This document shows, in pieces, positions 15,383-23,947 of a DNA stretch of 64,000 nt. The DNA comes from XN24 sp035514535 (GTDB lineage Bacteria; Pseudomonadota; Gammaproteobacteria; Steroidobacterales; XN24), in assembly GCA_035514535.1 (NCBI GenBank), contig DATKAZ010000042.1, forward strand, positions 28,916 to 92,915, in the 5' to 3' direction. How positions within the stretch are numbered: the stretch's first letter is position 1; each line of letters opens with the position of its first letter. Below the pieces are notes generated by a model. That model made no database searches and was not told the origin of the DNA. It worked only from the letters and a program-made list of their open reading frames with translations. The translations under genes and the position numbers were made by a program.

Positions 15383-17878
15383 ATGAAAAGAATGCTGGTA
15401 AACGCGACTCAGAGAGAAGAGTTGCGTGTGGCCGTCGTCGACGGCCAGAAACTCTACGACCTCGACATCGAGATCCCCTCACGGGAACAGCGTAAGGCAA
15501 ACATCTACAAGGGACGCATCACGCGCCTCGAGCAGAGCCTCGAAGCCGCGTTCGTGGAATTCGGCGCCGAGCGCCATGGATTCCTGCCGCTGAAGGAAAT
15601 CTCGCCCGAGTACTTCCTCGAGGGCGACCGCAACGGCGGCCGGGTCAATATCCGCGACGTGCTTCGCGAGGGCCAGGAGATCGTCGTCCAGGTTGAGAAG
15701 GACGAGCGCGGCAACAAGGGCGCCGCGCTGACCACCTATCTCAGCCTCGCCGGCCGGTTCCTCGTGCTGATGCCCAACAACCCCAAGGCCGGCGGCGTGT
15801 CGCGCCGCATCCAGGGCGACGACCGCGACGCCGTGCGCGAAGCCATGGACGGCCTCGAGGTGCCCGAGGGCATGGGCGCAATCGTCCGCACCGCGGGAGT
15901 CGGAAGGAGCCTCGAGGAGCTGCAGTGGGACCTCGATTCGTTGCTGCAGGTCTGGGAGGCGATCAAGCGCACCGCGATCGAGCGCCCGGCGCCGTTCCTG
16001 ATCTACCAGGAAAGCAATGCCATCCTGCGCGCCCTGCGCGATCACTTCTCCGCCGACCTCGGCGAGATTCTCGTGGATGACCCCGAAGTCTACGAGGAAG
16101 GCCGGCTGTTCATGGAACGGGTGATGCCGCATAACCTGCGCAAGCTCAAGTTCTATGACGACCCGGTGCCGCTGTTCACGCGCTTCCAGATCGAGAGCCA
16201 GATCGAGAGCGCTTATTCACATATCGTGGAACTGCCGTCAGGCGGCAGCGTCGTCATCGACCACACCGAGGCGCTGCTGTCCATCGACATCAACTCGGCG
16301 CGCGCCACCAAGGGCGACGACATTGAGATGACGGCGTTCAATACGAACCTGGAGGCCGCGGACGAGATCGCGCGCCAACTGCGCATCCGCGACCTCGGCG
16401 GGCTGATCGTGATCGACTTCATCGACATGGGCCCGCAGCGCAACCAGCGCGAAGTCGAGAACCGGCTGCGCGAAGCCGTGAAAATGGACCGTGCGCGCAT
16501 CCAGATCGGGAGGATCTCGCGGTTCGGGCTGCTGGAGATGTCCCGCCAGCGATTGCGCCCCTCCCTCGGCGAATCGAGCCACATCACGTGTCCGCGTTGC
16601 CAGGGCTGGGGCGCGGTACGGAGCGTCGAATCGCTGTCGCTGTCGATCCTGCGCCTGATCGGCGAGGAATCGCGCAAGGAGCGCAGCTCACGCATCATCG
16701 CCGAAGTGCCGGTGGACGTCGGCACCTACCTGCTGAATGAAAAGCGCGCCTGGCTCGGCGAGATCGAGCAACGTGACGGCGTGCATATCATCGTCGTACC
16801 GCGCGAGCATCTCGAATCACCGCACTACTCCATACGGCGGGTGCGCGACGACGCGACCGGCCTGCCGGAGAATGTCGGCATGAGCTACACGCTCCCGCCA
16901 TCGGAAGCGGAATCACCGGAAGATGCGACGCCGGGACTCAAGCCCGCGCGTCCGCCGGAACAACCCGCCGTCTCGGGCATCGTGCCGGCCACACCTGCCC
17001 CGGTTCCGCAGCGGGCGGAGGAAGCGCCGGCGCCGGCGAAACCGGGCCTGTGGACGCGATTCATGGCATGGTTCGCAGGGCCAGGCGGCGAAGAACCCGC
17101 CCGTCGTGCCGAGCAGGCGCCGGCCAGGGGCGCGCGCAAGAGCGAGTCCGGGCGCAAGCCCCGGCAACGGGATGACGAGCGCCGCAAGCGTGGCGACCGC
17201 CAGCAAAAACAGGAATCCGGCCGACGCGGGCGGGGACGTGACCGCGGCCCGGACCGGGAGCGCACCAGGGGCCCGGACGGCGAGCGCCACAAGGACGAAA
17301 CGCGCGAACGCCAGCGCGACAAGACCCCGCCCGCGAGCCAGGACAAGCCCGCGGCCGCGCCGCCGGCCGATGGCGCCGCGACGACGGCGGACGGCGAGCC
17401 GCGCAGCAAACGTCGTCGTCGCCGCCGCGGCAATCGCAACAAGTCGCGCCAGGATGGCGACCAGGGCCGCAGCGAGGGACGCTCTGCGCAGGGCAGTGAA
17501 GGTGGCCAGGCGGGCGACGGGGCGCCGCGCGAATCCCGGGCGGACACGCCGACGGGAACTGCCGTCCAGGCCGTCGCGGCGGCCTTGCCGATCGCGGTCG
17601 CCCTCGAGCCGAAGCCTGAGCCGAAGCCTGAGCCGAAGCCTGAGCCGAAGCCTGAGCCGAGACCTGAGCCGAGACCTGAGCCGAGACCTGAGCCGAGACC
17701 TGAGCCGAGACCTGAGCCGAAGCCTGAGCCGAAGCCTGAGCCGAGACCTGAGCCGAGACCTGAGCCGAAGGTCGATTTACCGGCGGGCAACGGCGTGAGC
17801 AGCGCGCGACGGGAGGCACCGCTCGATCCCCCCAGGATGCCGGCCGATCCGCCGAAGGCCCCGCCGCGCACTGACTGA
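15383..17878 (+). CDS. rne: Ribonuclease E
   Basis: RNase E is the major endoribonuclease of mRNA decay and rRNA/tRNA processing. The 831-residue protein starts MKRMLVNATQREELRVAVVD, close to E. coli. The S1 domain covers about residues 35-125. The DNase I-like catalytic core has the metal ligands in SIDINSAR and VIDFIDM. The zinc-link CPRCQGWG follows near residue 404. After about residue 510 the chain becomes a disordered scaffold: arginine-rich RNA-binding blocks (KRRRRRRGNRNKSRQ) and an EPKP/EPRP tandem repeat. A short amphipathic stretch LWTRFMAWFAG near residue 557 could be the membrane-targeting segment. Degradosome-partner sites were not identified. Confidence 0.98.
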   Translation: MKRMLVNATQREELRVAVVDGQKLYDLDIEIPSREQRKANIYKGRITRLEQSLEAAFVEFGAERHGFLPLKEISPEYFLEGDRNGGRVNIRDVLREGQEIVVQVEKDERGNKGAALTTYLSLAGRFLVLMPNNPKAGGVSRRIQGDDRDAVREAMDGLEVPEGMGAIVRTAGVGRSLEELQWDLDSLLQVWEAIKRTAIERPAPFLIYQESNAILRALRDHFSADLGEILVDDPEVYEEGRLFMERVMPHNLRKLKFYDDPVPLFTRFQIESQIESAYSHIVELPSGGSVVIDHTEALLSIDINSARATKGDDIEMTAFNTNLEAADEIARQLRIRDLGGLIVIDFIDMGPQRNQREVENRLREAVKMDRARIQIGRISRFGLLEMSRQRLRPSLGESSHITCPRCQGWGAVRSVESLSLSILRLIGEESRKERSSRIIAEVPVDVGTYLLNEKRAWLGEIEQRDGVHIIVVPREHLESPHYSIRRVRDDATGLPENVGMSYTLPPSEAESPEDATPGLKPARPPEQPAVSGIVPATPAPVPQRAEEAPAPAKPGLWTRFMAWFAGPGGEEPARRAEQAPARGARKSESGRKPRQRDDERRKRGDRQQKQESGRRGRGRDRGPDRERTRGPDGERHKDETRERQRDKTPPASQDKPAAAPPADGAATTADGEPRSKRRRRRRGNRNKSRQDGDQGRSEGRSAQGSEGGQAGDGAPRESRADTPTGTAVQAVAAALPIAVALEPKPEPKPEPKPEPKPEPRPEPRPEPRPEPRPEPRPEPKPEPKPEPRPEPRPEPKVDLPAGNGVSSARREAPLDPPRMPADPPKAPPRTD
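17606..17773 (+). repeat. 12-bp tandem repeat (14 units) inside rne
   Basis: Fourteen in-frame 12-bp units encode Glu-Pro-(Lys/Arg)-Pro. Two unit types alternate in blocks, GAGCCGAAGCCT and GAGCCGAGACCT, in the order K4 R5 K2 R2 K1, the last unit ending in Val. Within each type the copies are identical, which indicates recent expansion by slippage or unequal recombination. Copy number is likely to vary between strains. Confidence 0.95.
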
Positions 17879-17885
17879 CGCGGCG

Positions 17886-18383
17886 TCAGCGAGTCCTGCG
17901 CCCGAGCTCCTCCACGAGACCGGCGCAGGCCTCGATCACGAGGTCGAGCACCTCCTCGAAGCCGTTCTTACCGCCGTAGTACGGGTCTGGGACGGAACGC
18001 ACGCCACGCTCCGGAGCGTAGTCGAGCAACAAGGCCAGCCGCGCGCTGGCATCCGCGGGGGCGCTGCGCCGCAGGTCGGCGAGGTTGTCCTCGTCCATGG
18101 CGAGGATCAGGTCGAAAGCGTGGAAATCATCCGCCGTGACCCGGCGCGCGCGAATGCCAGCGAGATCGAATCCGCGGGCCTTTGCGGCCGCCGCGGCCCG
18201 CGCGTCGGGCGGCGCACCCTCGTGGTAGCCTGCCGTGCCCGCGGAGTCGGCACGTACTCGCCCATCGAGGTCTGCGTCCGCAGCCAGCTTGCGGAACACG
18301 CCCTCGGCGGTCGGCGAGCGGCAGATATTTCCCAGGCACACGAACAGGACGGAAACCTGCGTGCGTTCGTCGTCTGAGGCCAT
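17886..18383 (-). CDS. Low-molecular-weight protein-tyrosine phosphatase
   Basis: A 165-residue LMW-PTP. The phosphate loop CLGNICRS (the CX5R motif, Cys at about residue 16) lies near the N-terminus and the general-acid segment VPDPYYGG near the C-terminus. Some bacterial relatives control exopolysaccharide kinases, but no such kinase is nearby, so the substrate is unknown. The ATG at 18383 was chosen because upstream in-frame residues are arginine-rich non-family sequence. It ends 7 bp from the rne stop codon, tail to tail. Confidence 0.93.
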   Translation of the reverse strand: MASDDERTQVSVLFVCLGNICRSPTAEGVFRKLAADADLDGRVRADSAGTAGYHEGAPPDARAAAAAKARGFDLAGIRARRVTADDFHAFDLILAMDEDNLADLRRSAPADASARLALLLDYAPERGVRSVPDPYYGGKNGFEEVLDLVIEACAGLVEELGRRTR

Positions 18384-18489
18384 CGGTTCGTCCCTCTGGT
18401 CCTTGCCCCGGACCGGGGCCCGCGACCGTATTCTACCCGCGCCGCCGCCCGCCATGACCTCGCCGCTGTTACGCGGCTATCATGAGCGC

Positions 18490-18777
18490 ATGGGGACGCC
18501 CGGGATCACACTGGCACGGCTCAAGTCACTGGTCGGCGCGGAGCTGCGGTACCAGGGCCTGCGCTGCACGCTCGTCGAGGTACTCGATGAGCCGCCCGTC
18601 GTCGTCCTCCGCCCGATCGACGCGGCGCCCGTGATCCAGGCCGACAATTTCGGCAAGCCGATGCGTCACGCCCCGCAGATATTCGAGCTGCCCGTGTTTG
18701 CCCCGGACGGCGTGTCGATGTCGCAGGAGCTGGGGCTCATCAGCCTCCCCGACGATCGTTCTCCAGCAGCCGGTTGA
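18490..18777 (+). CDS. Small hypothetical protein overlapping the kdsB tail
   Basis: A possible 95-residue protein with alternating hydrophobic strands (LVGAELRYQGLRCTLVEVLDEPPVVVLRP). It looks like a compact beta-rich domain, and codon bias is consistent with real coding. Its last 38 bp overlap the 3' end of kdsB on the other strand. An ATG 12 codons upstream (18454) is an alternative start. I do not recognise a named family. It could be a genuine conserved small protein or a lucky open frame in GC-rich DNA; the ordered hydrophobic pattern favours the former. Confidence 0.55.
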   Translation: MGTPGITLARLKSLVGAELRYQGLRCTLVEVLDEPPVVVLRPIDAAPVIQADNFGKPMRHAPQIFELPVFAPDGVSMSQELGLISLPDDRSPAAG

Positions 18778-19516
18778 CGCGTGCCAGGTCCTCCGGCGTG
18801 TCCACGCCGGCCGGCGGCACTTCCACCGCGGCATCCGCCTGGATGCGCATGCCCAGCCACAGCGCGCGCAATTGTTCGAGCCGCTCGATGTCCTCGAGTC
18901 GGCAGGGCGGCGTCGCGGCCAGCCGCTGCAAGGCGCTGACGCGATAGCTGTACAGCCCCAGGTGGCGCATGGCGCCCGCATGCTGCTGCTGCGAAGCCAG
19001 GCCCGCCGGCGCGCCTTCCCGCGACCAGGGAATCGGCGCGCGGCTGAAGTAGAGTGCGGCACCGTCGGCGCGCATCACGAGCTTGACGATATTCGGGTCG
19101 AGATACTCAGCGAGATCGTGAATCGGCGTCCCGAGAGTCCCGATCTCGGCATCCGGATACAGCCATAGCAATTCCGCGGCCTGGCGGATGAGCGTCGGCG
19201 GAAGGAGCGGTTCGTCGCCCTGGACGTTGACCACGATCGCGTCGTCGCTCCAGCCTCGCTGTGCGGCAACCGCCGCTATGCGGTCGGTGCCGCTGGCGTG
19301 CGAGGGATCGGTCATGCAGACGTCCGCTCCCATTTGCCGGCATGCCGCTGCTACTTCATCGTGATCGGTGGCGACCAGCACTTCGGCCGCACCGCTTGCG
19401 ACCGCCCGTTCCCAGACCCACTGGATCATCGGGCGCCCCGCGATCAGCGCCAGCGGCTTGCCGGGCAGGCGCGTCGAAGCGTAGCGCGCCGGAATCACGA
19501 CGTGAAACGCGCTCAT
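18740..19516 (-). CDS. kdsB: CMP-KDO synthetase (3-deoxy-manno-octulosonate cytidylyltransferase)
   Basis: KdsB activates KDO with CTP for the LPS inner core. The 258-residue protein starts MSAFHVVIPARYASTRLPGK, the nucleotide-binding signature. VNVQGDEPLL, YFSRAPIPW and the C-terminal GVDTPEDL are also typical. The ATG at 19516 overlaps the stop of the Trm112-like gene as ATGA. It is the distal gene of an LPS operon running exbB-exbD-msbA-lpxK-trm112-kdsB. Confidence 0.97.
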   Translation of the reverse strand: MSAFHVVIPARYASTRLPGKPLALIAGRPMIQWVWERAVASGAAEVLVATDHDEVAAACRQMGADVCMTDPSHASGTDRIAAVAAQRGWSDDAIVVNVQGDEPLLPPTLIRQAAELLWLYPDAEIGTLGTPIHDLAEYLDPNIVKLVMRADGAALYFSRAPIPWSREGAPAGLASQQQHAGAMRHLGLYSYRVSALQRLAATPPCRLEDIERLEQLRALWLGMRIQADAAVEVPPAGVDTPEDLARVNRLLENDRRGG

Positions 19517-19710
19517 CGCCGCTGCTCCATGGCCAGCAACTCGGGCTGCGAAATCTCGCGTGCCTCGGCCACGCGCATGACAGGCACGCCGTCGCGGATC
19601 GGCCACGCGAGGCGGTCGCCGCGGCACACGAGCTCCTGTTGCTCACGCCGGTGCACGAGGGGACCCTTGCATATCGGGCAGGCGAGAATGTCCAGCAGAC
19701 GATGGTCCAT
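19513..19710 (-). CDS. Trm112-family (YcaR-like) small zinc-type protein
   Basis: A 65-residue protein with the motif LLDILACPICKGPL at residues 5-18 and the C-terminal GVPVM block. This is the YcaR/Trm112 family habitually located between lpxK and kdsB. The first CxxC is present, but the second half of the zinc site has only one cysteine (LVCRGDRLAWP), so metal binding may be incomplete. Function in bacteria is unclear; a role as an activator of a methyltransferase is known only for eukaryotic and archaeal homologues. Confidence 0.92.
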   Translation of the reverse strand: MDHRLLDILACPICKGPLVHRREQQELVCRGDRLAWPIRDGVPVMRVAEAREISQPELLAMEQRR

Positions 19711-19713
19711 GGC

Positions 19714-20718
19714 TCAAGCTTCCCGCAAGCCGAGGCGTTGCGCCAGCATCGCGCGCAGGCGAGGTCCGTCTGGCCCGAGGTCGGCCTCCACGGGGACTTG
19801 CCAGCAGGTCGCCGCCGCCGGCTCGCGGCTGCAACGCGCGGCGTCCTTCGCCGTCATCAGCACGGAGCGCCCGTCGCCGGGCGCGAGCAGCGCTCGCGGC
19901 ACCGGTGCATGATCCGCCAGCGGATGGCGAATGAGCCCGAGCCCGTGCCGCTCGAGCATCGCGAAGAAGCGCTCCGGATGGCCGATCCCGGCGACGGCGT
20001 GGACGGGACCGGGCGCGAATGACGCCAGGCGGCGTCGTTCGCCGCCGCCGATGCGCACCGCCTCGTCGCCGTCCAGCATCATGGTCAACGCGCCGGGGGG
20101 ACAGTTCCCGCGGCCGTTGCAGACCACGAAGTCCGCCTCGGCGAGGCGCGCGGACGGCTCGCGCAGGGGCCCTGCAGGCAGGCAACGCCCGCTGCCCAGG
20201 CCGCGCACGCCATCGATCACGACGAACTCGACGTCGCGCTGCAGGCGGTAATGCTGCAGCCCGTCGTCAGCCACGATGACGTCGGCCCCCGCCGCGACTG
20301 CCGCGCGGGCGGCGGCCAGCCGGTCCCGGCAGATCCACACGGGCCGACCGGTCGCCGCGGCGACCAGCATCGGCTCGTCGCCGCTGCTCTTTGGGTCGTC
20401 GTCCGCCGTGACCCGGTGCGGGCTGCGTGGCTCCTCGCCGCCGTACCCCCGGCTGACGACCGCCGGCGACAGCCCAGCGTCCGTGAGCGCGCGCACCAGC
20501 CAGATGACCAGCGGGGTCTTTCCTGCCCCGCCGACAGTCAGGTTGCCCACGACGAGGACCGGACGACCCGGGTGCGCGGAGCGCATCCAGCCGCGCCGGT
20601 AGGCGCTCCTGCGCCACGCCACGATGCGGCGATACACGGGCTCCAGCACGCGCGCCCAGGCGGGTGGCGGCGCATCACCATACCAGGCGTCGACGAGGCG
20701 CTGTGGAAGCCCGCTCAC
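19714..20718 (-). CDS. lpxK: Tetraacyldisaccharide 4'-kinase
   Basis: LpxK phosphorylates the lipid A disaccharide precursor at the inner membrane. The 334-residue protein shows the P-loop GNLTVGGAGKTP near residues 58-69, the SRGYGG motif and ADDGLQHYRLQRD. The start is a GTG at 20718 overlapping the msbA stop as GTGA. It is followed after 3 bp by the Trm112-like gene. This is the standard msbA-lpxK pair. Confidence 0.97.
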   Translation of the reverse strand: MSGLPQRLVDAWYGDAPPPAWARVLEPVYRRIVAWRRSAYRRGWMRSAHPGRPVLVVGNLTVGGAGKTPLVIWLVRALTDAGLSPAVVSRGYGGEEPRSPHRVTADDDPKSSGDEPMLVAAATGRPVWICRDRLAAARAAVAAGADVIVADDGLQHYRLQRDVEFVVIDGVRGLGSGRCLPAGPLREPSARLAEADFVVCNGRGNCPPGALTMMLDGDEAVRIGGGERRRLASFAPGPVHAVAGIGHPERFFAMLERHGLGLIRHPLADHAPVPRALLAPGDGRSVLMTAKDAARCSREPAAATCWQVPVEADLGPDGPRLRAMLAQRLGLREA

Positions 20719-22475
20719 GAGACCTGGAACTGCATCCCGTGCAGCGCCGCGTACAGCCCGTCGCGGGCCAGCAGTTCATGATGCGTGCCGACCTCGACGA
20801 CGCGGCCATGATCCATGACGACGATCCGGTCGGCGTTCTCGATGGTCGACAGCCGATGCGCGATGACCAGCGTCGTGCGGTTCTGCATCAGCGCCTCCAG
20901 CGCGTCCTGGATGTGCCGTTCGGATTCGGAATCGAGGGCCGAGGTGGCCTCGTCGAGAATCAGGATGGGCGCATTCTTCAACAGCGCCCGCGCGATGGCG
21001 ACGCGCTGCCGCTGCCCCCCGGACAGCGTGACGCCGCGGTCGCCGACCTCGGTCTCCAGCCCGTCCGGGAAGCGCTCGGCAAACTCGAGCACGTGCGCCG
21101 CGCGCGCCGCCGCCTCGATTTCGTCCGCCGTCGCGGCACGCATCACGCCGTAGGCGATGTTGCTGCGGATCGTGTCGTCGAACAGCTTGACGTCCTGGCT
21201 GACAAGGCTGACCTGGCGCCGCAGGTCGGCGCGCCGATACTCGCGCACATCACGCCCGTCCACCAGCACGGCGCCCGCGGTCGGATCGTAGAATCGCGGG
21301 ATCAGGCTGACGAGCGTGCTCTTGCCGCTGCCGGACCGGCCGACGATCGCGAGGCGCTCGCCGGGTGCCACGTGAAGTTCGATACCCTGCAGGACCGGGC
21401 CCTTTTCCTGCTGGTACAGGAAGTCCACGCCGCGAAACTCGATCTCGCCGCGCGCGCGCTGCAAGGGCACCGGGCCGCCCTCGTCCTCGCCGGGGGCATC
21501 GAGCAGCTCGAAGATGCTCTGGCCCGCGGCGATACCCTGCTGCAGCGGGCCGTTGATGTTCGTCAGGTGCTTGAGCGGCGCCATGATGAGCAGCATCGCG
21601 CCGAGGAAAGACACGAACTCGCCCACAGAGAGCCCGCCGGCGAGATCCTCGCGCGTCGCCACGAACACGACGCTCGCCAGGCCGATGGCGGCCACCACCT
21701 GGACCACGGGCTGACTGGCGGCCTTGGCGGTGGCGAGCTTCATATTCAGGCGCCGGTTCTGCTCGTTGACGCGCTCGAAGCCCTCGACTTCCTGCGCTTC
21801 GCCATTGAAAACCTTGACGACCTTGTGAGCCTCGAGGACCTGCTCCGCGGCCTGCGTGACGTCGCCCATGGAATTCTGGATGCGCGTGCTGTAGCGGCGG
21901 AACTTCTTCGACAGCAGGCGGATGATCAGGCCGATCAGGGGCCCGGTGACCAGCACGAACAGCGAAAGGCGCGCATTGACCCAGAACATGTAGGCCACGA
22001 GGCCGAGAATGGTCAACAGGTCTTTGAACAGTGTCGTCAGCACCTGGCTCGCGGCCTGCGCCACCTGCTCGATGTTGAACGTGAGGCGCGACAGCAATGC
22101 GCCGGAGGAATTGGTGTCGTAGAACCGCGTAGGCAGAACGAGAAACTTGGCAAATACCTCGCGACGCAGGCGCTTGATCACCTGGCGCCCGACCCAGCTC
22201 ATGGAATACTCGGAGACGTAGTCAGCCGCGCCCCGCACCATGAATATCCCGAGGATAAGAAGCGGGACCCAGCGGATGAAATCCGCATCGCGCGCGACGA
22301 AACTCTGGTCCGTGACGAGTTTCGTGAGATACACGAAAGCAGTCTGGCTGGCCGCATAGACGGCCATTGCGATGATGGCGGCAACGAACATCGGCAGGTA
22401 GTCTGCCGAATAGCGCAGCAGGCGCCGGTAGACATCCCCGGCCTGGTCGATGAAGGGCTCTCCGGGGGACTTCAC
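20715..22475 (-). CDS. msbA: Lipid A-core flippase MsbA (ABC transporter)
   Basis: MsbA flips lipid A-core across the inner membrane. The 586-residue half-transporter has six transmembrane helices in the first 310 residues. The nucleotide-binding domain contains Walker A VGRSGSGKST, the signature LSGGQRQRVAIARAL and Walker B ILILDEATSALD. The start is a GTG at 22475 overlapping the exbD stop as GTGA. Its place before lpxK confirms MsbA rather than a drug exporter. Confidence 0.97.
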   Translation of the reverse strand: MKSPGEPFIDQAGDVYRRLLRYSADYLPMFVAAIIAMAVYAASQTAFVYLTKLVTDQSFVARDADFIRWVPLLILGIFMVRGAADYVSEYSMSWVGRQVIKRLRREVFAKFLVLPTRFYDTNSSGALLSRLTFNIEQVAQAASQVLTTLFKDLLTILGLVAYMFWVNARLSLFVLVTGPLIGLIIRLLSKKFRRYSTRIQNSMGDVTQAAEQVLEAHKVVKVFNGEAQEVEGFERVNEQNRRLNMKLATAKAASQPVVQVVAAIGLASVVFVATREDLAGGLSVGEFVSFLGAMLLIMAPLKHLTNINGPLQQGIAAGQSIFELLDAPGEDEGGPVPLQRARGEIEFRGVDFLYQQEKGPVLQGIELHVAPGERLAIVGRSGSGKSTLVSLIPRFYDPTAGAVLVDGRDVREYRRADLRRQVSLVSQDVKLFDDTIRSNIAYGVMRAATADEIEAAARAAHVLEFAERFPDGLETEVGDRGVTLSGGQRQRVAIARALLKNAPILILDEATSALDSESERHIQDALEALMQNRTTLVIAHRLSTIENADRIVVMDHGRVVEVGTHHELLARDGLYAALHGMQFQVS

Positions 22476-22888
22476 TCTGGCTCGCTGACCGTGGCGATCA
22501 GGATGCGGCTGAAGCCGAGGCGCCCGACGATGTCCATGGCGGTGACGACGGACTGGTGCGATGCGCGGCCGTCGGCCCGGATCGTGACCGGCAGCTCGCG
22601 GCGCTCGCCTGCGACCTGTTCGAGCGCGCGCTGCAAGGTCTCGGCGCGCCGGTTGACGAGTTCCTGGCCATCGACGAAGTAGTCGCCCGCGGCACTGATC
22701 ATGATCTCGATCTCGGCCGGTGGCTCGACGCGCGGCTCCGCCTCAGCCTGCGGCAGCTGCAGCCTGATCTCGGTGGCTTTGAGGAAGCTCGTCGACACCA
22801 TGAAGAACACGAGCAGGAGCAGCACGACGTCGATCAGCGACGTCAGGTTGATCTCGGGATCCTCGCGCGGCCGCGTGCGCAGGTTCAT
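22472..22888 (-). CDS. exbD: ExbD/TolR-family biopolymer transport protein
   Basis: A 138-residue protein with a single N-terminal transmembrane helix containing the conserved proton-relay Asp (LTSLIDVVLLLLVFF) and a periplasmic domain. With ExbB it forms a proton-driven motor that energises TonB or a similar partner. No tonB or tolA gene is present here. In many gammaproteobacteria an exbBD pair precedes msbA-lpxK, as in this window, though its partner there is not established. It overlaps exbB (ATGA) and msbA (GTGA). Confidence 0.93.
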   Translation of the reverse strand: MNLRTRPREDPEINLTSLIDVVLLLLVFFMVSTSFLKATEIRLQLPQAEAEPRVEPPAEIEIMISAAGDYFVDGQELVNRRAETLQRALEQVAGERRELPVTIRADGRASHQSVVTAMDIVGRLGFSRILIATVSEPE

Positions 22889-23511
22889 GCGTGAGCGACC
22901 TCGGTCGTGGGTGTGCCGTGGAGGGCGTCCACCAGCTTCATCGCCTCCTTCTCCATCTCGACCACCAGCGCATCGACCTGGCCGCGCAGGTAACGGTAGG
23001 CGATCAGGCTGGGGATCGCGACCGACAGCCCGGCGGCGGTCGTGATCAGCGCCTCGGAGATGCCTCCCGCGAGCACGGACGGATTGCCGACACCCGCGGT
23101 CGTGATGGCGGTAAACACCTTGACCATGCCGATCACTGTGCCCAGCAGTCCGAGCAGCGGCGAAACGGCGGCGATCGTGCCCAGCGAATTCAGGTAGCGT
23201 TCCAGCTCGTGGACGACGTGCCGCCCGGTATCCTGGACGATTTCCTTGAGCACCTCGCGACTCTGGTGCCTGTTGGCCAGGCCGGCCGCCAGCACGCGGC
23301 CCATGGGCGAATTGGCAGACAGGATGGCGAGGTGCTTCTGGTCGAGTTGCCGTCCGCGGGCCCATTCCCAGACACGCATGGTCAGGTCCTTGGGCAACAC
23401 GCGGCGGCGTTGCAGCGTCCACAGCCGTTCGATCGTGATCGCCACGGCGACGATGGAGCAAAGGATGATGGGCAGCATCAGCCACCCGCCTGCCCGGATG
23501 ATTTCGATCAT
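22885..23511 (-). CDS. exbB: ExbB/TolQ/MotA-family proton channel protein
   Basis: A 208-residue protein with three transmembrane helices: residues 9-29, about 110-135 (AAVSPLLGLLGTVIGMV) and about 150-175 (EALITTAAGLSVAIPSLIAY). The second and third helices carry the conserved Gly/Thr channel motifs of the family. It starts the exbB-exbD-msbA-lpxK-trm112-kdsB operon, which is preceded by the palindrome-rich intergenic block. It partners ExbD. Confidence 0.93.
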   Translation of the reverse strand: MIEIIRAGGWLMLPIILCSIVAVAITIERLWTLQRRRVLPKDLTMRVWEWARGRQLDQKHLAILSANSPMGRVLAAGLANRHQSREVLKEIVQDTGRHVVHELERYLNSLGTIAAVSPLLGLLGTVIGMVKVFTAITTAGVGNPSVLAGGISEALITTAAGLSVAIPSLIAYRYLRGQVDALVVEMEKEAMKLVDALHGTPTTEVAHA

Positions 23512-23688
23512 GATGTCTCGCGACCTTTAGGTTGTCGCGGATGATACCGGCAACGCTCCCTGCCGGGCCACTGAACCACCGCTCCTGGACCGCGGGACTG
23601 CGCCGTCATCCGCCGGGGACGCTGCTCCGCAGGAGCAGTGTCCCCTTATTCAGTTGGCTCGCTGGACCGCTGGACCGCGGGACCGAAC

Positions 23689-23742
23689 CGTCACATGCTC
23701 GCCGCGCTTGGAAATCTTATGCCGCGCGGCGAGCATGTGACG
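23689..23742. repeat. 19-bp perfect inverted repeat (hairpin 1)
   Basis: CGTCACATGCTCGCCGCGC at 23689-23707 is repeated exactly in inverted form at 23724-23742, separated by 16 nt (23708-23723). It would form a very stable hairpin in RNA or a cruciform in DNA. It is part of the nested block between exbB and comEC. Confidence 0.95.
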
Positions 23743-23868
23743 TTCCGATCCCGCTGCGCTTTCGATGTGGTTGACGTTGTCGGGCGGCGCTGCAGCTACG
23801 TGGCGGCGGACTTGCGAAAGCAGTCGCCCCGCGACGCTGGCCTCGTCGACGGGGCAGCGGGATCGGGA

Positions 23869-23923
23869 CGTCATAGGCCCGCTGAGGGAGATAAAGATTT
23901 CCGAGCGAAGCGGGCCTATGACG
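23869..23923. repeat. 15-bp perfect inverted repeat (hairpin 2)
   Basis: CGTCATAGGCCCGCT at 23869-23883 recurs inverted at 23909-23923 with a 25-nt spacer. The loop GAGGGAGATAAAGATTTCC is purine-rich. It mirrors hairpin 1 across the centre of the nested block. Confidence 0.93.
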
Positions 23924-23947
23924 GCGCGGTCCCGCGGTCCTGCCGCG

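Noticed and set aside
17606..17773. Regular 12-bp repeats considered as a CRISPR array
   Set aside because: Units are contiguous with no unique spacers and keep the rne reading frame, so they are a coding tandem repeat.
20664..22682. 672-residue plus-strand frame opposite msbA and lpxK
   Set aside because: It mirrors MsbA coding sequence. The composition is His/Arg/Asp-rich shadow and it crosses several real gene boundaries.
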